Part shown: in pieces, positions 52,548-61,433 of the stretch
Layout: each line of letters begins with the position of its first letter
Position numbering within the stretch: the first letter of the stretch is position 1
Source: Streptomyces avicenniae
GTDB lineage: Bacteria; Actinomycetota; Actinomycetes; Streptomycetales; Streptomycetaceae
NCBI RefSeq assembly: GCF_000719135.1
Contig: NZ_JOEK01000014.1
Coordinates: 1-64,000 of the forward strand
Direction: 5' to 3'
Length of the DNA: 64,000 nucleotides
Translations under genes and position numbers: made by a program
The notes under the pieces: generated by a model
Databases searched by the model: none
Told to the model about the DNA's origin: nothing
Seen by the model: the letters and a program-made list of their open reading frames with translations, nothing else

Positions 52548-53318
52548 ATGGCAGTGCCGGAGACGGGCGGAGCCCAGGTCAAATCGGCGGTACGCACGGT
52601 CGAGCTGCTGGAGTTCTTCGCCGGGCAGCCCGGCATGCACTCCCTCGCCGACGTGCAGACGGCCGTCGGCTACCCCAAGTCGAGCCTGTACATGCTGCTG
52701 CGCACGCTCGTGGAGCTGGGCTGGGTCGAGACCGACGCGACCGGCACCCGGTACGGGATCGGCGTCCGCGCCCTGCTGGTCGGCACGTCCTACATCGACG
52801 GCGACGAGGTGGTGGCCGCGGCGCGGCCGACGCTCGACCGGCTCTCGGACGACACGTCGGAGACGATCCACCTCGCCCGCCTCGACGGCACCAACGTCGT
52901 CTACCTCGCGACGCGTCAGTCGCAGCACTACCTGCGGCCGTTCACCCGCGTCGGACGGCGGCTGCCCGCGCACTCCACCTCGCTCGGCAAGGCACTGCTG
53001 GCGACGCACTCGGACGACCAGGTGCGCGCGCTGCTGCCGGAGAAGCTGGAGCCGCTGACCGAGCACTCCCTCACCGACCGCGAGCGGCTGATCGAGGAGC
53101 TGCACGTCATCCGCGAGCGCGGCTACGCCATCGACCGCGAGGAGAACACGCTCGGGCTCACCTGCTTCGGCATCGCGATCCCCTACCGCCGCCCGGCGCG
53201 GGACGCGATCAGCTGCTCGGTGCCGGTGGCGCGCCTGCGTCCCGGGCACGAACAGCTCATCCGCGAGGCGCTGTTCGACGCCCGCGACCGGCTGGCGCTG
53301 GCCACGCGCCACCTGTGA
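52548..53318 (+). CDS. IclR-family transcriptional regulator
   Basis: A 256-residue regulator. Winged HTH at about 10-75 (VKSAVRTVELLEFFAGQPG, VGYPKSSLYMLLRTLVELGW). IclR effector domain at about 85-250 (SETIHLARLDGTNVVYLATR, LPAHSTSLGKALLA, YAIDREENTLGLTCFGIAI). IclR proteins often control aromatic or sugar-acid breakdown. ATG 52548 gives the normal N-terminus. Its position beside the semialdehyde dehydrogenase and near KdgD/Udh makes it the probable regulator of uronate oxidation. Confidence 0.92.
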   Translation: MAVPETGGAQVKSAVRTVELLEFFAGQPGMHSLADVQTAVGYPKSSLYMLLRTLVELGWVETDATGTRYGIGVRALLVGTSYIDGDEVVAAARPTLDRLSDDTSETIHLARLDGTNVVYLATRQSQHYLRPFTRVGRRLPAHSTSLGKALLATHSDDQVRALLPEKLEPLTEHSLTDRERLIEELHVIRERGYAIDREENTLGLTCFGIAIPYRRPARDAISCSVPVARLRPGHEQLIREALFDARDRLALATRHL

Positions 53319-53342
53319 GCCGCCCCGGCGGCGGCCGGACCG

Positions 53343-53849
53343 TCAGTGGTGCCAGGGCAGTTCGACCGGCTCGGCCGGGACGCGGCCCGCGATCAGGCCG
53401 GTGAGCAGCGGCGCGAGGCCGAGCGGGACGACGCGCTCGGTCGTCGCGGCTATCTCCGGCAGGCCCCACCAGCGGTGCTCCGTCACGGCCGACCGTTCGT
53501 ACGCCTCCATCGCGCCGGTGTCCACCTCGTGCGCGACGACGCGGTGGAGGAAGAAGACGTCCTCGACCCAGCCGGTCAGCCACTCCCCCGACAGGTACCC
53601 GTGGGTGCGGGCCACCGGCGCGCCCAGTTCCGCGCCGGTGACCCGCAGGCCGATCTCCTCCCGCAGTTCCCGCGCCGCCGCGGCGGGCAGCGCCTCGCGC
53701 GCCTTGACCCCGCCGCCTGGGGTGAGCCACTCGGCGGTGGACGTCCTGCGGTCCTCCGTGCGCAGGAGCAGCAGCCGGTCCTGGGCGTCGAGGAGGAGGA
53801 CGCGTGCCGTGCGGCGGTCGAAGCGGCGTGCTCTGCGGAACAGTCCCAT
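53343..53849 (-). CDS. Nudix hydrolase
   Basis: A 168-residue pyrophosphohydrolase. A complete Nudix box begins at G46, E52, R60-E61, E64-E65, G67 (GGGVKAREALPAAAARELRE, then EIGL). Substrate unknown (nucleoside diphosphate derivative). It converges on the IclR gene and lies five bases downstream of the purine permease gene on the same strand, so it may serve nucleotide salvage. Confidence 0.9.
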   Translation of the reverse strand: MGLFRRARRFDRRTARVLLLDAQDRLLLLRTEDRRTSTAEWLTPGGGVKAREALPAAAARELREEIGLRVTGAELGAPVARTHGYLSGEWLTGWVEDVFFLHRVVAHEVDTGAMEAYERSAVTEHRWWGLPEIAATTERVVPLGLAPLLTGLIAGRVPAEPVELPWHH

Positions 53850-53854
53850 GAGGG

Positions 53855-55270
53855 TCAGTCAACACCGAGCAGTTGCTCGACGGGGTCGATCCCGAAGTAG
53901 ACGACGAACAGGGCGGCCGTCAGCCACAGCAGCCAGCTGACCTCCCTGGTGCGGCCGAGGACGACCTTCAGGACGACGTAGGTGATGAACCCGGCGCCGA
54001 TGCCGTTGGTGATCGAGTACGTGAACGGCATGACCGCGATGGTGACGAAGGCCGGGATGGCGATCGCGTAGTCGGTCCAGTCGATGCGGCCGACCTGCAC
54101 CATCATCAGGAAGCCGACGGCGACCAGCGCGGGCGCGGCGGCCTGCGGCGGGACGACGGCGGCCAGCGGCGACAGGAAGAGCGCGGCGGCGAACAGGCCG
54201 CCCGTGACGAGGTTCGCGAGGCCCGTCCGCGCACCCTCGCCGACACCGGCGGCCGACTCGACGAATGACGTGTTGGACGACGCGGACGCGGCGCCGCCCG
54301 CGGCGGCGGCCAGGCCGTCCACGAACAGCAGGCGGCCCAGGCGCGGCACCCGCCCGTTCTCGTCCAGCAGCCCGGCCTCGCCGGTGACGCCGACGGCCGT
54401 GCCCATGGTGTCGAAGAAGTCGGTCAGGAAGAGCGTGAAGACCAGCAGGACGACGGTGACCGTGCCGACCTCGCCGAAGGCGCCGAAGAGGCTGAAGTCG
54501 CCCAGCAGGCCGAGGTCGGGGCTCGCCACGACGTCGTCGGGCAGCGTCGGCGCGGTGACGCCCCAGGCCGCGTCGTCGATGTCGGCGATCGCGTTGACGA
54601 CGATCGCGAAGACCGTCATGACCAGGATGCTGATGAGGATCGCGCCCTTGACCTTGCGGGCCATGAGCGCCAGCGTCAGGAGCAGGCCGAGGCAGAAGAC
54701 GAGGACGGGCCAGCCGTGCAGTTCGCCGGTGCCGCCGAGGCTCAGCGGCGGGGAGCCCGCGAGGCCGGTGGTGAAGCCCGCGTCCACGAAGCCGATCAGC
54801 GCGATGAACAGGCCGATGCCCACGCCGATGGCCTGCTTGAGGCCCATCGGGATGGCGTTCATCACGGCCTCGCGCAGCCCGGTCGCGGACAGGACGCACA
54901 GGATGATGCCCTCGATGACGATGAGGCCCATCGCGTCGGGCCAGGTCATCTGCGGGGCGATCTGGAAGGCGAGCATCGCGTTGATGCCCAGGCCGGCCGC
55001 GAGGGCGAGCGGCAGGTTGGCGGTGATGCCCATCAGGACGGTCATGACCGCCGCGACGAGGGCGGTCACGGTGACCAGCTGCGGGAACGACAGCTGGTCA
55101 CCGTTGATGTCCTGGACGTTGTCGCCGCCCAGGATCAGCGGGTTGAGGACCAGGATGTAGGCCATCGCGAAGAACGTGACGAGTCCGCCGCGCACCTCCC
55201 GGCCTATCGTGGAGCCGCGCTCCGAGATCTGGAAGAAGCGGTCCAGGCGCTGCGCAGGCGCAGAGGGCAT
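53855..55270 (-). CDS. NCS2 family purine permease (AzgA-like)
   Basis: A 471-residue membrane protein with about 13-14 helices, of the guanine/hypoxanthine/adenine permease group. Signatures include REVRGGLVTFFAMAYILVLNP at the N-terminus (given to 20), LPLALAAGLGINAMLAF, FFDTMGTAVGVTGEAGLLDE, and SSNTSFVESAAGVGEGARTG, which form the substrate site. It imports purine bases with protons. It is followed directly by the Nudix gene. The 131-base gap upstream shows no purine riboswitch. Confidence 0.92.
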   Translation of the reverse strand: MPSAPAQRLDRFFQISERGSTIGREVRGGLVTFFAMAYILVLNPLILGGDNVQDINGDQLSFPQLVTVTALVAAVMTVLMGITANLPLALAAGLGINAMLAFQIAPQMTWPDAMGLIVIEGIILCVLSATGLREAVMNAIPMGLKQAIGVGIGLFIALIGFVDAGFTTGLAGSPPLSLGGTGELHGWPVLVFCLGLLLTLALMARKVKGAILISILVMTVFAIVVNAIADIDDAAWGVTAPTLPDDVVASPDLGLLGDFSLFGAFGEVGTVTVVLLVFTLFLTDFFDTMGTAVGVTGEAGLLDENGRVPRLGRLLFVDGLAAAAGGAASASSNTSFVESAAGVGEGARTGLANLVTGGLFAAALFLSPLAAVVPPQAAAPALVAVGFLMMVQVGRIDWTDYAIAIPAFVTIAVMPFTYSITNGIGAGFITYVVLKVVLGRTREVSWLLWLTAALFVVYFGIDPVEQLLGVD

Positions 55271-55401
55271 GACGTCATCCTCGGTAACGGGGTGGGGGGA
55301 ACGGGTGTACGGGGACCCCGGGATTCTGCCTGCTCAGCAGCGTGGGGAGGTTTTCCCTGTGTAACACGATGCGGCACCGTTACGGAATCGCGCCCTCCGC
55401 C

Positions 55402-56619
55402 TCAGCCGCCCAGGGCCACCGCCACGGCGTCCAGGTCGGCGTCCGACGCGAGGCCGAAGTGGTAGAGCCGCAGCTCGGTGGCGCCGAGCCCGGCCGCGTG
55501 GCGCGCGTCGTCGGCGAGCGTGGCGGGGCTGCCGCCCATCCCCGCGACCACGGGGAAGTTGGCCACGACGGTGTGATGTGCGTCACGGTGCGGGGCGAAG
55601 GGGGCGAGGACGTCCGCGCGGGCCGTCGCTCCCCCGGCGCAGGGCAGGACGACGCCGTCGGCGTGCGCGAGGACACCGGCCGGGTCCACGCCCGCGTTGG
55701 CGCCGCAGCGGTGCGGCGCCGGGTCGGCGTGCAGCAGGACGCGGAAGCCCTCGACGCCCCGCCTGGCCGCCTCCTCACGGACGGCGGCGACCGCCGCCCG
55801 CTGGAACCGGTCGGCGGTCGCGCCGCGCCAGGCGGCCACGGCGGCGGCCGTCTCCTCCCCCAGCAGCTCGCGTACCGCAGCCCACTCGTCCGCCCGGTAG
55901 GCGGGGCGCGGCCTGGCGGGGCCGTCCGTCCAGAACGGTTCGAGCGCCTTCGCGACCTGCGCGCGCAGCGCGTCGGGGTCGAGGCCGTGGGCGGCGGCGC
56001 CCGCGCGGCAGATGTCGCAGAAACACAGGGACATGAGGAAGCCGCCGACGCCGCCGAGCCCCGCGCCGCCGATCTTGTCGTGCGCGTGGAGGTGGTCGAG
56101 GCCGTACCAGCCGCAGGACTCCAGCTCGGTGCCGCGCGCCCCCGGCCGCACGGCCGCCTCGGCGGCGAGCGTCACGGCGTAGTCGCGCACCTCGGGGCGG
56201 GCGATGCAGGGGGCCCAGGGGTAGCGGTCGCCGTAGGCGTTGACGACGGTGCTCTGCGGATGTTCCTCGCCGAGCCGGGTGTTGTGGGCGAGGATCACCC
56301 AGGTGTGGACGTCGAGCCCCGCGGCGGCCAGGGCGTCCGCCGCCTCGCCGTACGGGTCCTCGCCCGGCAGCCAGCCCTGCGGGTACGGCCGCAGCGCGCG
56401 GCGCGACCAGCGGCTGCCCGGCGGGTAGTAGACGGCGGCGTGCCGCGCGGTGACGACGCGGTGCGCCGGGTGGCGCGGGGTGAGCGCGCGCGTCGAGTGG
56501 TAGGCGGCGGCCAGGGTCGCCTGGGCGACGCCGAGGGAGGCGAGCCGGTCGGCGGCGGCCGGGTCGCCCGCGACGTCCCAGGGGTACACGAACGCGCCCG
56601 CGCGCGGGAGGGCCGTCAC
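55402..56619 (-). CDS. Unknown protein translationally coupled to KdgD
   Basis: A 405-residue soluble protein of unknown function. It begins TALPRAGAFVYPWDVAGDPA and looks like an alpha/beta barrel. Conspicuous motifs are HTWVILAHNTRLGEEHP, ESCGWYGLDHLHAHDKIG, and a Cys pair CFCDIC, suggesting a metal or catalytic site with several His/Asp. Distantly it recalls hypothetical TIM-barrel glycoside hydrolases, but I cannot assign it. GTG 56619 overlaps the kdgD stop (GTGA), so it must be made together with KdgD and probably acts in the same sugar-acid pathway. Confidence 0.75.
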   Translation of the reverse strand: MTALPRAGAFVYPWDVAGDPAAADRLASLGVAQATLAAAYHSTRALTPRHPAHRVVTARHAAVYYPPGSRWSRRALRPYPQGWLPGEDPYGEAADALAAAGLDVHTWVILAHNTRLGEEHPQSTVVNAYGDRYPWAPCIARPEVRDYAVTLAAEAAVRPGARGTELESCGWYGLDHLHAHDKIGGAGLGGVGGFLMSLCFCDICRAGAAAHGLDPDALRAQVAKALEPFWTDGPARPRPAYRADEWAAVRELLGEETAAAVAAWRGATADRFQRAAVAAVREEAARRGVEGFRVLLHADPAPHRCGANAGVDPAGVLAHADGVVLPCAGGATARADVLAPFAPHRDAHHTVVANFPVVAGMGGSPATLADDARHAAGLGATELRLYHFGLASDADLDAVAVALGG

Positions 56620-57545
56620 GGCTTCACCAGCGTGAGGCCGGTCTCGACGAGCCGGGCGAGGCGCTCCACGTGCGCGGGCTCGGGCTCGCTGAACGGGGCG
56701 CGGACCGGGCCGACGTCCAGGCCGCGCAGCCGCACGCCCGCCTTGACGAGCGAGACGGCGTAGCCGCGGCCCTGGTTGCGCAGCTCGACCAGCGGCCGGT
56801 AGAAGCCGTCGAGCAGCGCCGTCGTCGTCTCCCGGTCGTCGGCGGCGAGGGCGGCGTGGAAGGCGAGGGCGATCTCGGGCGCGAAGCAGAACACGGCGGA
56901 CGAGTAGAGGTGCACGCCGAGGCCGCGGTAGGCGAGGCCGGTGAGCTCCGCGGTGGGCAGGCCGTTGAAGTAGCGGAACGCGCTGCCGGGCAGCTCGGCG
57001 CGGACGGCGGAGATCGTGCGCTGGAGGAGGTCGAGGTCGCCGAGGCCGTCCTTCAGGCCGACGATGCCCGGGGTACGGGCGAGGCGGACGACGGTCTCCG
57101 GCGTGAAGACGGCGTTGTCGCGCTGGTAGACGATGACGTCGAGGGCGGTGGCGGCGGCGATCGCGGCGTAGTGGCGGACGAGGCCGTCCTGCGGCGCGAC
57201 GACGAGGTAGGGCGGCAGGGCGAGCAGGCCGTCGGCGCCCGCCGCCTCGGCACGGCGGGCGAGGTCCACGGCCATGCCCGTGCCGTACCCGGTCCCGGCG
57301 ACCACGGGCACGGCCCCGGCCGTCACCTCGACGGCGGTGGCGACGACGGCGCCGAACTCGTCGGGCGTCAGGGCGTGGAACTCGCCGGTGCCGCAGGCGG
57401 CGAAGACGGCGCCCGCGCCGGCGTCGATCCCGGCGCGGACATGGGCGCGGTAGGCGTCGAGGTTCACGGAGCCGTCGGGACCATAGGGGGTCACCGGGAA
57501 GAACAGCAGTCCCCCGAGGCGTCCGGCGAGCGCGGCTTCGGTCAT
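56616..57545 (-). CDS. kdgD: 5-dehydro-4-deoxyglucarate dehydratase (KdgD, DapA superfamily)
   Basis: A 309-residue member of the dihydrodipicolinate synthase family. It converts 5-keto-4-deoxyglucarate to 2,5-dioxopentanoate with loss of water and CO2. Features are LLFFPVTPYGPDG, ACGTGEFHALTPDE (the GTGEF variant typical of KdgD), VIVYQRDNAVFTPE with the catalytic Tyr, and the Schiff-base Lys in IVGLKDGLGD. ATG 57545 follows AGGGAGA. Its product is the substrate of the aldehyde dehydrogenase at 50848. Divergent from the uronate dehydrogenase. Confidence 0.87.
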   Translation of the reverse strand: MTEAALAGRLGGLLFFPVTPYGPDGSVNLDAYRAHVRAGIDAGAGAVFAACGTGEFHALTPDEFGAVVATAVEVTAGAVPVVAGTGYGTGMAVDLARRAEAAGADGLLALPPYLVVAPQDGLVRHYAAIAAATALDVIVYQRDNAVFTPETVVRLARTPGIVGLKDGLGDLDLLQRTISAVRAELPGSAFRYFNGLPTAELTGLAYRGLGVHLYSSAVFCFAPEIALAFHAALAADDRETTTALLDGFYRPLVELRNQGRGYAVSLVKAGVRLRGLDVGPVRAPFSEPEPAHVERLARLVETGLTLVKP

Positions 57546-57589
57546 GCACATCTCCCTGGCCGTACACAGTGGTGATCGGTGTCCATATT

Positions 57590-57613
57590 CCTGAACGAAC
57601 ACGCTAGTTCAGG
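57590..57613. promoter_or_regulatory. Perfect inverted repeat between kdgD and udh
   Basis: CCTGAAC (57590-57596) and GTTCAGG (57607-57613) are 7-bp perfect arms with a 10-base spacer. It lies in the 173-base divergent promoter region, which is AT-richer than its surroundings. The half-sites match those at 52463-52478 beside the IclR gene, suggesting one regulator. Confidence 0.6.
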
Positions 57614-57718
57614 GCCGATTGAGCGGTCAAGTTGCCGTTGACGTGCGGGTAGTCTCTCTTTAGCCTGTCCCCATATATGAACGCCGCGCGAGGGAACGCA
57701 CCGAGGGACGGAGCCGGG

Positions 57719-58540
57719 ATGACCGCAGCTCAGCACACCGATCGCACGCTTCTGCTCACCGGCGCGGCGGGGGGTGTCGGGACGCTCATGCGGGAGCTGC
57801 TGCCCGCGTACGGCTACCGGCTGCGCCTGTTCGACGCGCTGCCCGTGCCCGGCGCGCCCGACGCCGTGACCGCCGACCTCCACGACCGGGACGCGCTCGC
57901 CGCCGCCGTGCGCGGCTGCGACGCGATCCTCCACCTGGCCGGGATCTCGCTGGAATCGACGTTCGAGAAGGTCCTGCGCGCCAACATCGAGGGCACCTAC
58001 CACCTGTACGAGGCCGCCCGCGCCGAGGGCGTGCGCCGGGTGATCTTCGCGTCGAGCAACCACGCGGTGGGCCACACGCCGTGGCCGAAGCCGGACGAGC
58101 CGCGCGTCCCCGTCGCCACGCCGCACCGGCCCGACACGTTCTACGGGCTCTCCAAGTGCTTCGGCGAGGACCTGGCGCAGTTCTACTGGGACAAGTTCGG
58201 CATCGAGACGGTGTCCGTGCGCATCGGCTCGTGCTTCCCCGAGGTGACCTCGGTGCGGATGCTGTCGGTCTGGCTCAGCCCGGCCGACGGGGCGCGGCTC
58301 TTCCACGCGGCGCTGAGCGCCGAGGACGTCGGCCACACCGTGGTCTACGGCTCGTCGGCCAACACCCGCGCCGTGTGGGACCTGTCGGCGTCCAAGGCGC
58401 TGGGCTACGAGCCGCGCGACGACTCGGAGGTCTTCGCCGAGGCGCTGATCGCGCGGGAGGGCGAGCTGGACACCACGCGCCCCGACCAGGCGTACCTGGG
58501 CGGCCACTTCGTCACGGACCCGCCGATCTGGCCGCGCTGA
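57719..58540 (+). CDS. udh: Uronate dehydrogenase-like NAD-dependent oxidoreductase
   Basis: A 273-residue extended SDR. The cofactor loop is TGAAGGVG near residue 12, then LHLAGIS. The motif FASSNHAVGH and the catalytic YGLSKCFGED are characteristic of bacterial uronate dehydrogenase, which oxidises glucuronate or galacturonate to the aldarolactone. Location opposite KdgD supports this. ATG 57719 follows AGGGACGGAG; ATG 57677 is an in-frame alternative 14 codons earlier. Ends at a strong terminator. Confidence 0.8.
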   Translation: MTAAQHTDRTLLLTGAAGGVGTLMRELLPAYGYRLRLFDALPVPGAPDAVTADLHDRDALAAAVRGCDAILHLAGISLESTFEKVLRANIEGTYHLYEAARAEGVRRVIFASSNHAVGHTPWPKPDEPRVPVATPHRPDTFYGLSKCFGEDLAQFYWDKFGIETVSVRIGSCFPEVTSVRMLSVWLSPADGARLFHAALSAEDVGHTVVYGSSANTRAVWDLSASKALGYEPRDDSEVFAEALIAREGELDTTRPDQAYLGGHFVTDPPIWPR

Positions 58541-58557
58541 GCCGCCGTGGCCGCCGT

Positions 58558-58591
58558 GGTCCCGGGCGGGGGGACGTCACCGCCCGGGACC
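58558..58591. terminator. Bidirectional terminator (12-bp perfect stem)
   Basis: GGTCCCGGGCGG (58558-58569) pairs with 58580-58591 around a 10-base loop. It is placed between the convergent udh and glycosidase genes. Confidence 0.88.
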
Positions 58592-58610
58592 GGCCTGGTG
58601 GCGGGGCCGC

Positions 58611-60164
58611 TCAGGTGGCGTAGACCTCGACGCGAAACGCCTGCCCGGCGGGCCAGGCGGTGTTGCCCGTGAAGGTGAGCCGGACGTACCGGCTGCGGAC
58701 CGAGGGGAACGTGATCGTGGCCGTGTTGCCGGTGGCCGGGCTGAACGCGCGGCCCGCGGCGGGGGCGGCCGTGCGCCAGATGCCCAGCTCCTCCACCTGG
58801 ACGGCGACGGTCTGCGTCCGCGCGTTCCACGCGGGCTGCGGCGGGAGGCCGAGGACGACGCGGGAGACGTCCCGCACGCTCCCGAGGTCGATCTGTATCC
58901 ACTGCGGGAACGCGTGGTTGGGGCTCTCCCAGTACGAGACCGGGTCGCCGTCCACGGCGTTGACCGCGGCGTACCCCTGCGTCCAGCCGCTCGCCGTGAC
59001 GGGCCTGCGCAGCGCGAGGTCCGGGTTGGGGGGCGGCGTGGTGGGGCCGCCGCCACCGGTGAACTCCTCGACCCAGTGGCGCGTGCGCTCCAGGTAGGAG
59101 ACCTCGGCCGCGGCGCCTGTCGTGCCCCAGGCGCCCACGTACGTCTGGTAGTTGTGCCCGGCGGGCGGGTTCGACGAGGCGGGCTCGATGGTGGAGCCCT
59201 CGTGCCACTCGTTGAACGAGGTGATGGACACCCAGTCGGGCGAGCCGCCGTTGTCGGGGGACAGGGCACCCGCCCACAGCCGGTCGTAGGTCGCGCCGTT
59301 CTCGCGCGGGATGGTGATCGTGGTGTTGCCGGGGACGGCGCGGTCGTCGATGTAGCCGGGGCCGATGGACGGCGCCCAGATCCGGCCGTTGGCGCGGCAC
59401 CAGTCGGCGATGCCCTTCCAGCCGTTGAAGTCGGTCGGCACCGAGTAGTTGTACAGGCCGCCGAAGTAGGTGGCCTTGGAGACGTCGGTGGTCTGCGTCA
59501 GCACGATGTTGGCCGCGTTGACCTGCGCGAGCGGCGACCAGTCGGTGATGGCCAGGCTGTTGAAGACGTAGAACGCGGGCCGGTCGCCGTGCCGCGCGTC
59601 GCGGTAGAAGGCCGGGTGCGCGCCGTAGCGGGCGTTGATGTAGCGGATGTCGTCCACGGTGGAGGCGGCGGTACGGCTGCCGTACGGCTCCAGGTGCCAG
59701 GCGACCTTGACGCCGTACTGGGCGGCGACGTCCAGCAGCAGCGGCACGCGCTGGTCCTCGTAGCCGCCCTGGCCCCACCAGGTCGTCGCGACGACGCCGA
59801 CACCGGCCTGCCGTACCCACGCCATGTGCTGCGCGACGACGGCCGCGTCCCCCGAGTCGTAGGGGCCGAGCGTCGGGTAGAGGTCCGCGCCGACGTCGAG
59901 CGGCGGCTGGTGGCCGCCCTGCTGCCAGTGCAGCCAGCTGCCGTGCCGCGACGGCGCGCCGTACCAGGGGTAGTAGAAGAGGTGCACGTCGTAGGAGGCG
60001 GGCGGGAGGTCGGCCGCGCGGGCGGGGCCCGCCGCCGGGCCGAGGGCCGTCCAGCCGATACCGGCCGCGGCGGCGCCCGCGCCGAGGGCCAGCAGGCGCC
60101 GCCGCCCGATCTCGGCGGCGATGAGGGAGGGGTCGGCGGGGGATGAGGGCGGAATCGGAGTCAC
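58611..60164 (-). CDS. Secreted GH99-like glycosidase with C-terminal discoidin/CBM32 domain
   Basis: A 517-residue exported enzyme. Tat-type signal: Arg 21-23, hydrophobic helix, cleavage after about residue 50. The catalytic part (about 55-375) resembles GH71/GH99-like endo-acting glycosidases: VHLFYYPWYGAPSRHGSWLH, VGVVATTWWGQGG, VAWHLEPYG, ITSFNEWHEGSTIEP with the usual acidic pair. After a Pro linker comes an F5/8 type C (CBM32-like) sugar-binding domain (about 395-517; VTASGWTQGYAAVNAVDGD, QWIQIDLGSVRDVSRVVLGL). Probable substrate is an alpha-mannan-like or other polysaccharide, not proven. Confidence 0.85.
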   Translation of the reverse strand: MTPIPPSSPADPSLIAAEIGRRRLLALGAGAAAAGIGWTALGPAAGPARAADLPPASYDVHLFYYPWYGAPSRHGSWLHWQQGGHQPPLDVGADLYPTLGPYDSGDAAVVAQHMAWVRQAGVGVVATTWWGQGGYEDQRVPLLLDVAAQYGVKVAWHLEPYGSRTAASTVDDIRYINARYGAHPAFYRDARHGDRPAFYVFNSLAITDWSPLAQVNAANIVLTQTTDVSKATYFGGLYNYSVPTDFNGWKGIADWCRANGRIWAPSIGPGYIDDRAVPGNTTITIPRENGATYDRLWAGALSPDNGGSPDWVSITSFNEWHEGSTIEPASSNPPAGHNYQTYVGAWGTTGAAAEVSYLERTRHWVEEFTGGGGPTTPPPNPDLALRRPVTASGWTQGYAAVNAVDGDPVSYWESPNHAFPQWIQIDLGSVRDVSRVVLGLPPQPAWNARTQTVAVQVEELGIWRTAAPAAGRAFSPATGNTATITFPSVRSRYVRLTFTGNTAWPAGQAFRVEVYAT

Positions 60165-60335
60165 GGGTCACGTCCCTTTGGCGTCGTGAGGGGAAGGTGG
60201 ATCTCTCGCCCGAGCGCCCAGAGAGTATGAGCGGCGGCGTGCGCCGTCCAGAGTCCGCGCAAAAAGACAACGGATGATCGCAAAATATTAGTGTCGAACC
60301 GTCAAATACCGATGCCCACACGGAAGAAGCCGGGC
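60165..60335 (-). promoter_or_regulatory. Upstream region of the glycosidase gene with an AT-rich island
   Basis: The 171-base gap has an unusually AT-rich stretch (about 60258-60308, including GCAAAATATTAG at 60280-60291) and an ATGATC at 60274-60279. No gene or stable hairpin was seen. It may hold the promoter of the glycosidase and sites for regulators or nucleoid proteins. Confidence 0.4.
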
Positions 60336-61433
60336 TCAGCCACGGCGGGCCCGCGCGCAGCCGCGGACGGCACGCAGCAGCCGTACGCCGTCGGCCGCGG
60401 CGTCCCGCGACGGGAAGCGGCGGCGGGTGTAGCCGAACACGAGACCGTGCCGTGGATCGGCGAGCCCCACCGAACCGCCCGCCCCGTCGTGCCCGAACGC
60501 CCCGCCGCCCGGTGACGGCCAGGCCACGAGGAAGCCCAGCCCGTACGCGCGTGCCGTCCCGAGCACCAGGTCGTGCCCCACGGCGTGCGGCCGGGCGACG
60601 GCGCGCCGGGTCGCGGGCGTGAGCAGCGCGTTCGCGACCGCGTAGAACCGGGCGAGTCCCCGCGCGGACGCGACGCCGCCCGCCGACGCCTGCCCGCCCG
60701 CGCGGAACACGGGGTCGTTGACCAGCAGATGCGGCGGCAGGAACGCCGGGTGGTGCGCGCTGGAGGCGATGCCGAGGAGGCTGTCGGCGGCGGGCGGCGG
60801 CCCGGGGGGCGGCGCCAGCGGCGGCAGGACGTCCACGACCCGCCGCACGTCACGCGCGGGCGGGCCCAGGTGGAGGTCCACGCCGAACGGGACGCGTACG
60901 CGCCGGTCGTGGAACTCCTTGAGCGTCAGCCCCGTCGTGCGCCGCACCAGCTCGCCGGTCAGCGCGCCGATGACCAGCGAGTGGTAGCCGAAGGCGCTGC
61001 CGGGGCGCCAGTACGGGGCGTGGGCCGCGACACGTCCGGCGATCAGCGCGTCGTCGGCCAGCTCGGCCGGGCTGAAGCCCTCCCGCGTACCGATCGCCCC
61101 GGCGCGGTGCGTCAGCAGCTCCCCGACGGTCACGCCCGCCTTGCCCTCGGCGGCGAACTGCGGCCAGTAGGAGCGGACTTCGCGACCGGGATCGAGTTCG
61201 CCGCTCTGGATCAGGAGCGCGGCGGCGAGGAAGGCGACGCCCTTGGTCACGGAGAGGACCCCGAGCAGCGAGTCGCCGTCGAGCCCGGGCCCGCCCCACA
61301 GATCGACCACCGGGGAGCCGTCCACGGACGCCGCCAGCTGGGCCGCGTGGCCCGGCTCCGACGCCAGGACGGCGGCGAACGCGTCCCGTACCGGCTCGTA
61401 CCCGGGGGCGACCGTACCGCCGACGCGTGGCAC
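60336..61433 (-). CDS. Serine hydrolase, beta-lactamase/EstB family
   Basis: A 365-residue cytoplasmic protein of the beta-lactamase class C/esterase fold. The catalytic SxxK is S61-V-T-K64. The Tyr-containing second motif is YHSLVIG, and the third motif is GHDGAGGS near the C-terminus. EstB-like enzymes are esterases rather than beta-lactamases. There is no signal peptide. Substrate unknown. Confidence 0.88.
   Translation of the reverse strand: MPRVGGTVAPGYEPVRDAFAAVLASEPGHAAQLAASVDGSPVVDLWGGPGLDGDSLLGVLSVTKGVAFLAAALLIQSGELDPGREVRSYWPQFAAEGKAGVTVGELLTHRAGAIGTREGFSPAELADDALIAGRVAAHAPYWRPGSAFGYHSLVIGALTGELVRRTTGLTLKEFHDRRVRVPFGVDLHLGPPARDVRRVVDVLPPLAPPPGPPPAADSLLGIASSAHHPAFLPPHLLVNDPVFRAGGQASAGGVASARGLARFYAVANALLTPATRRAVARPHAVGHDLVLGTARAYGLGFLVAWPSPGGGAFGHDGAGGSVGLADPRHGLVFGYTRRRFPSRDAAADGVRLLRAVRGCARARRG

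Noticed and set aside
55271..55401. A purine riboswitch before the NCS2 permease
   Set aside because: No purine-aptamer-like core was seen in this GC-rich 131-base gap.
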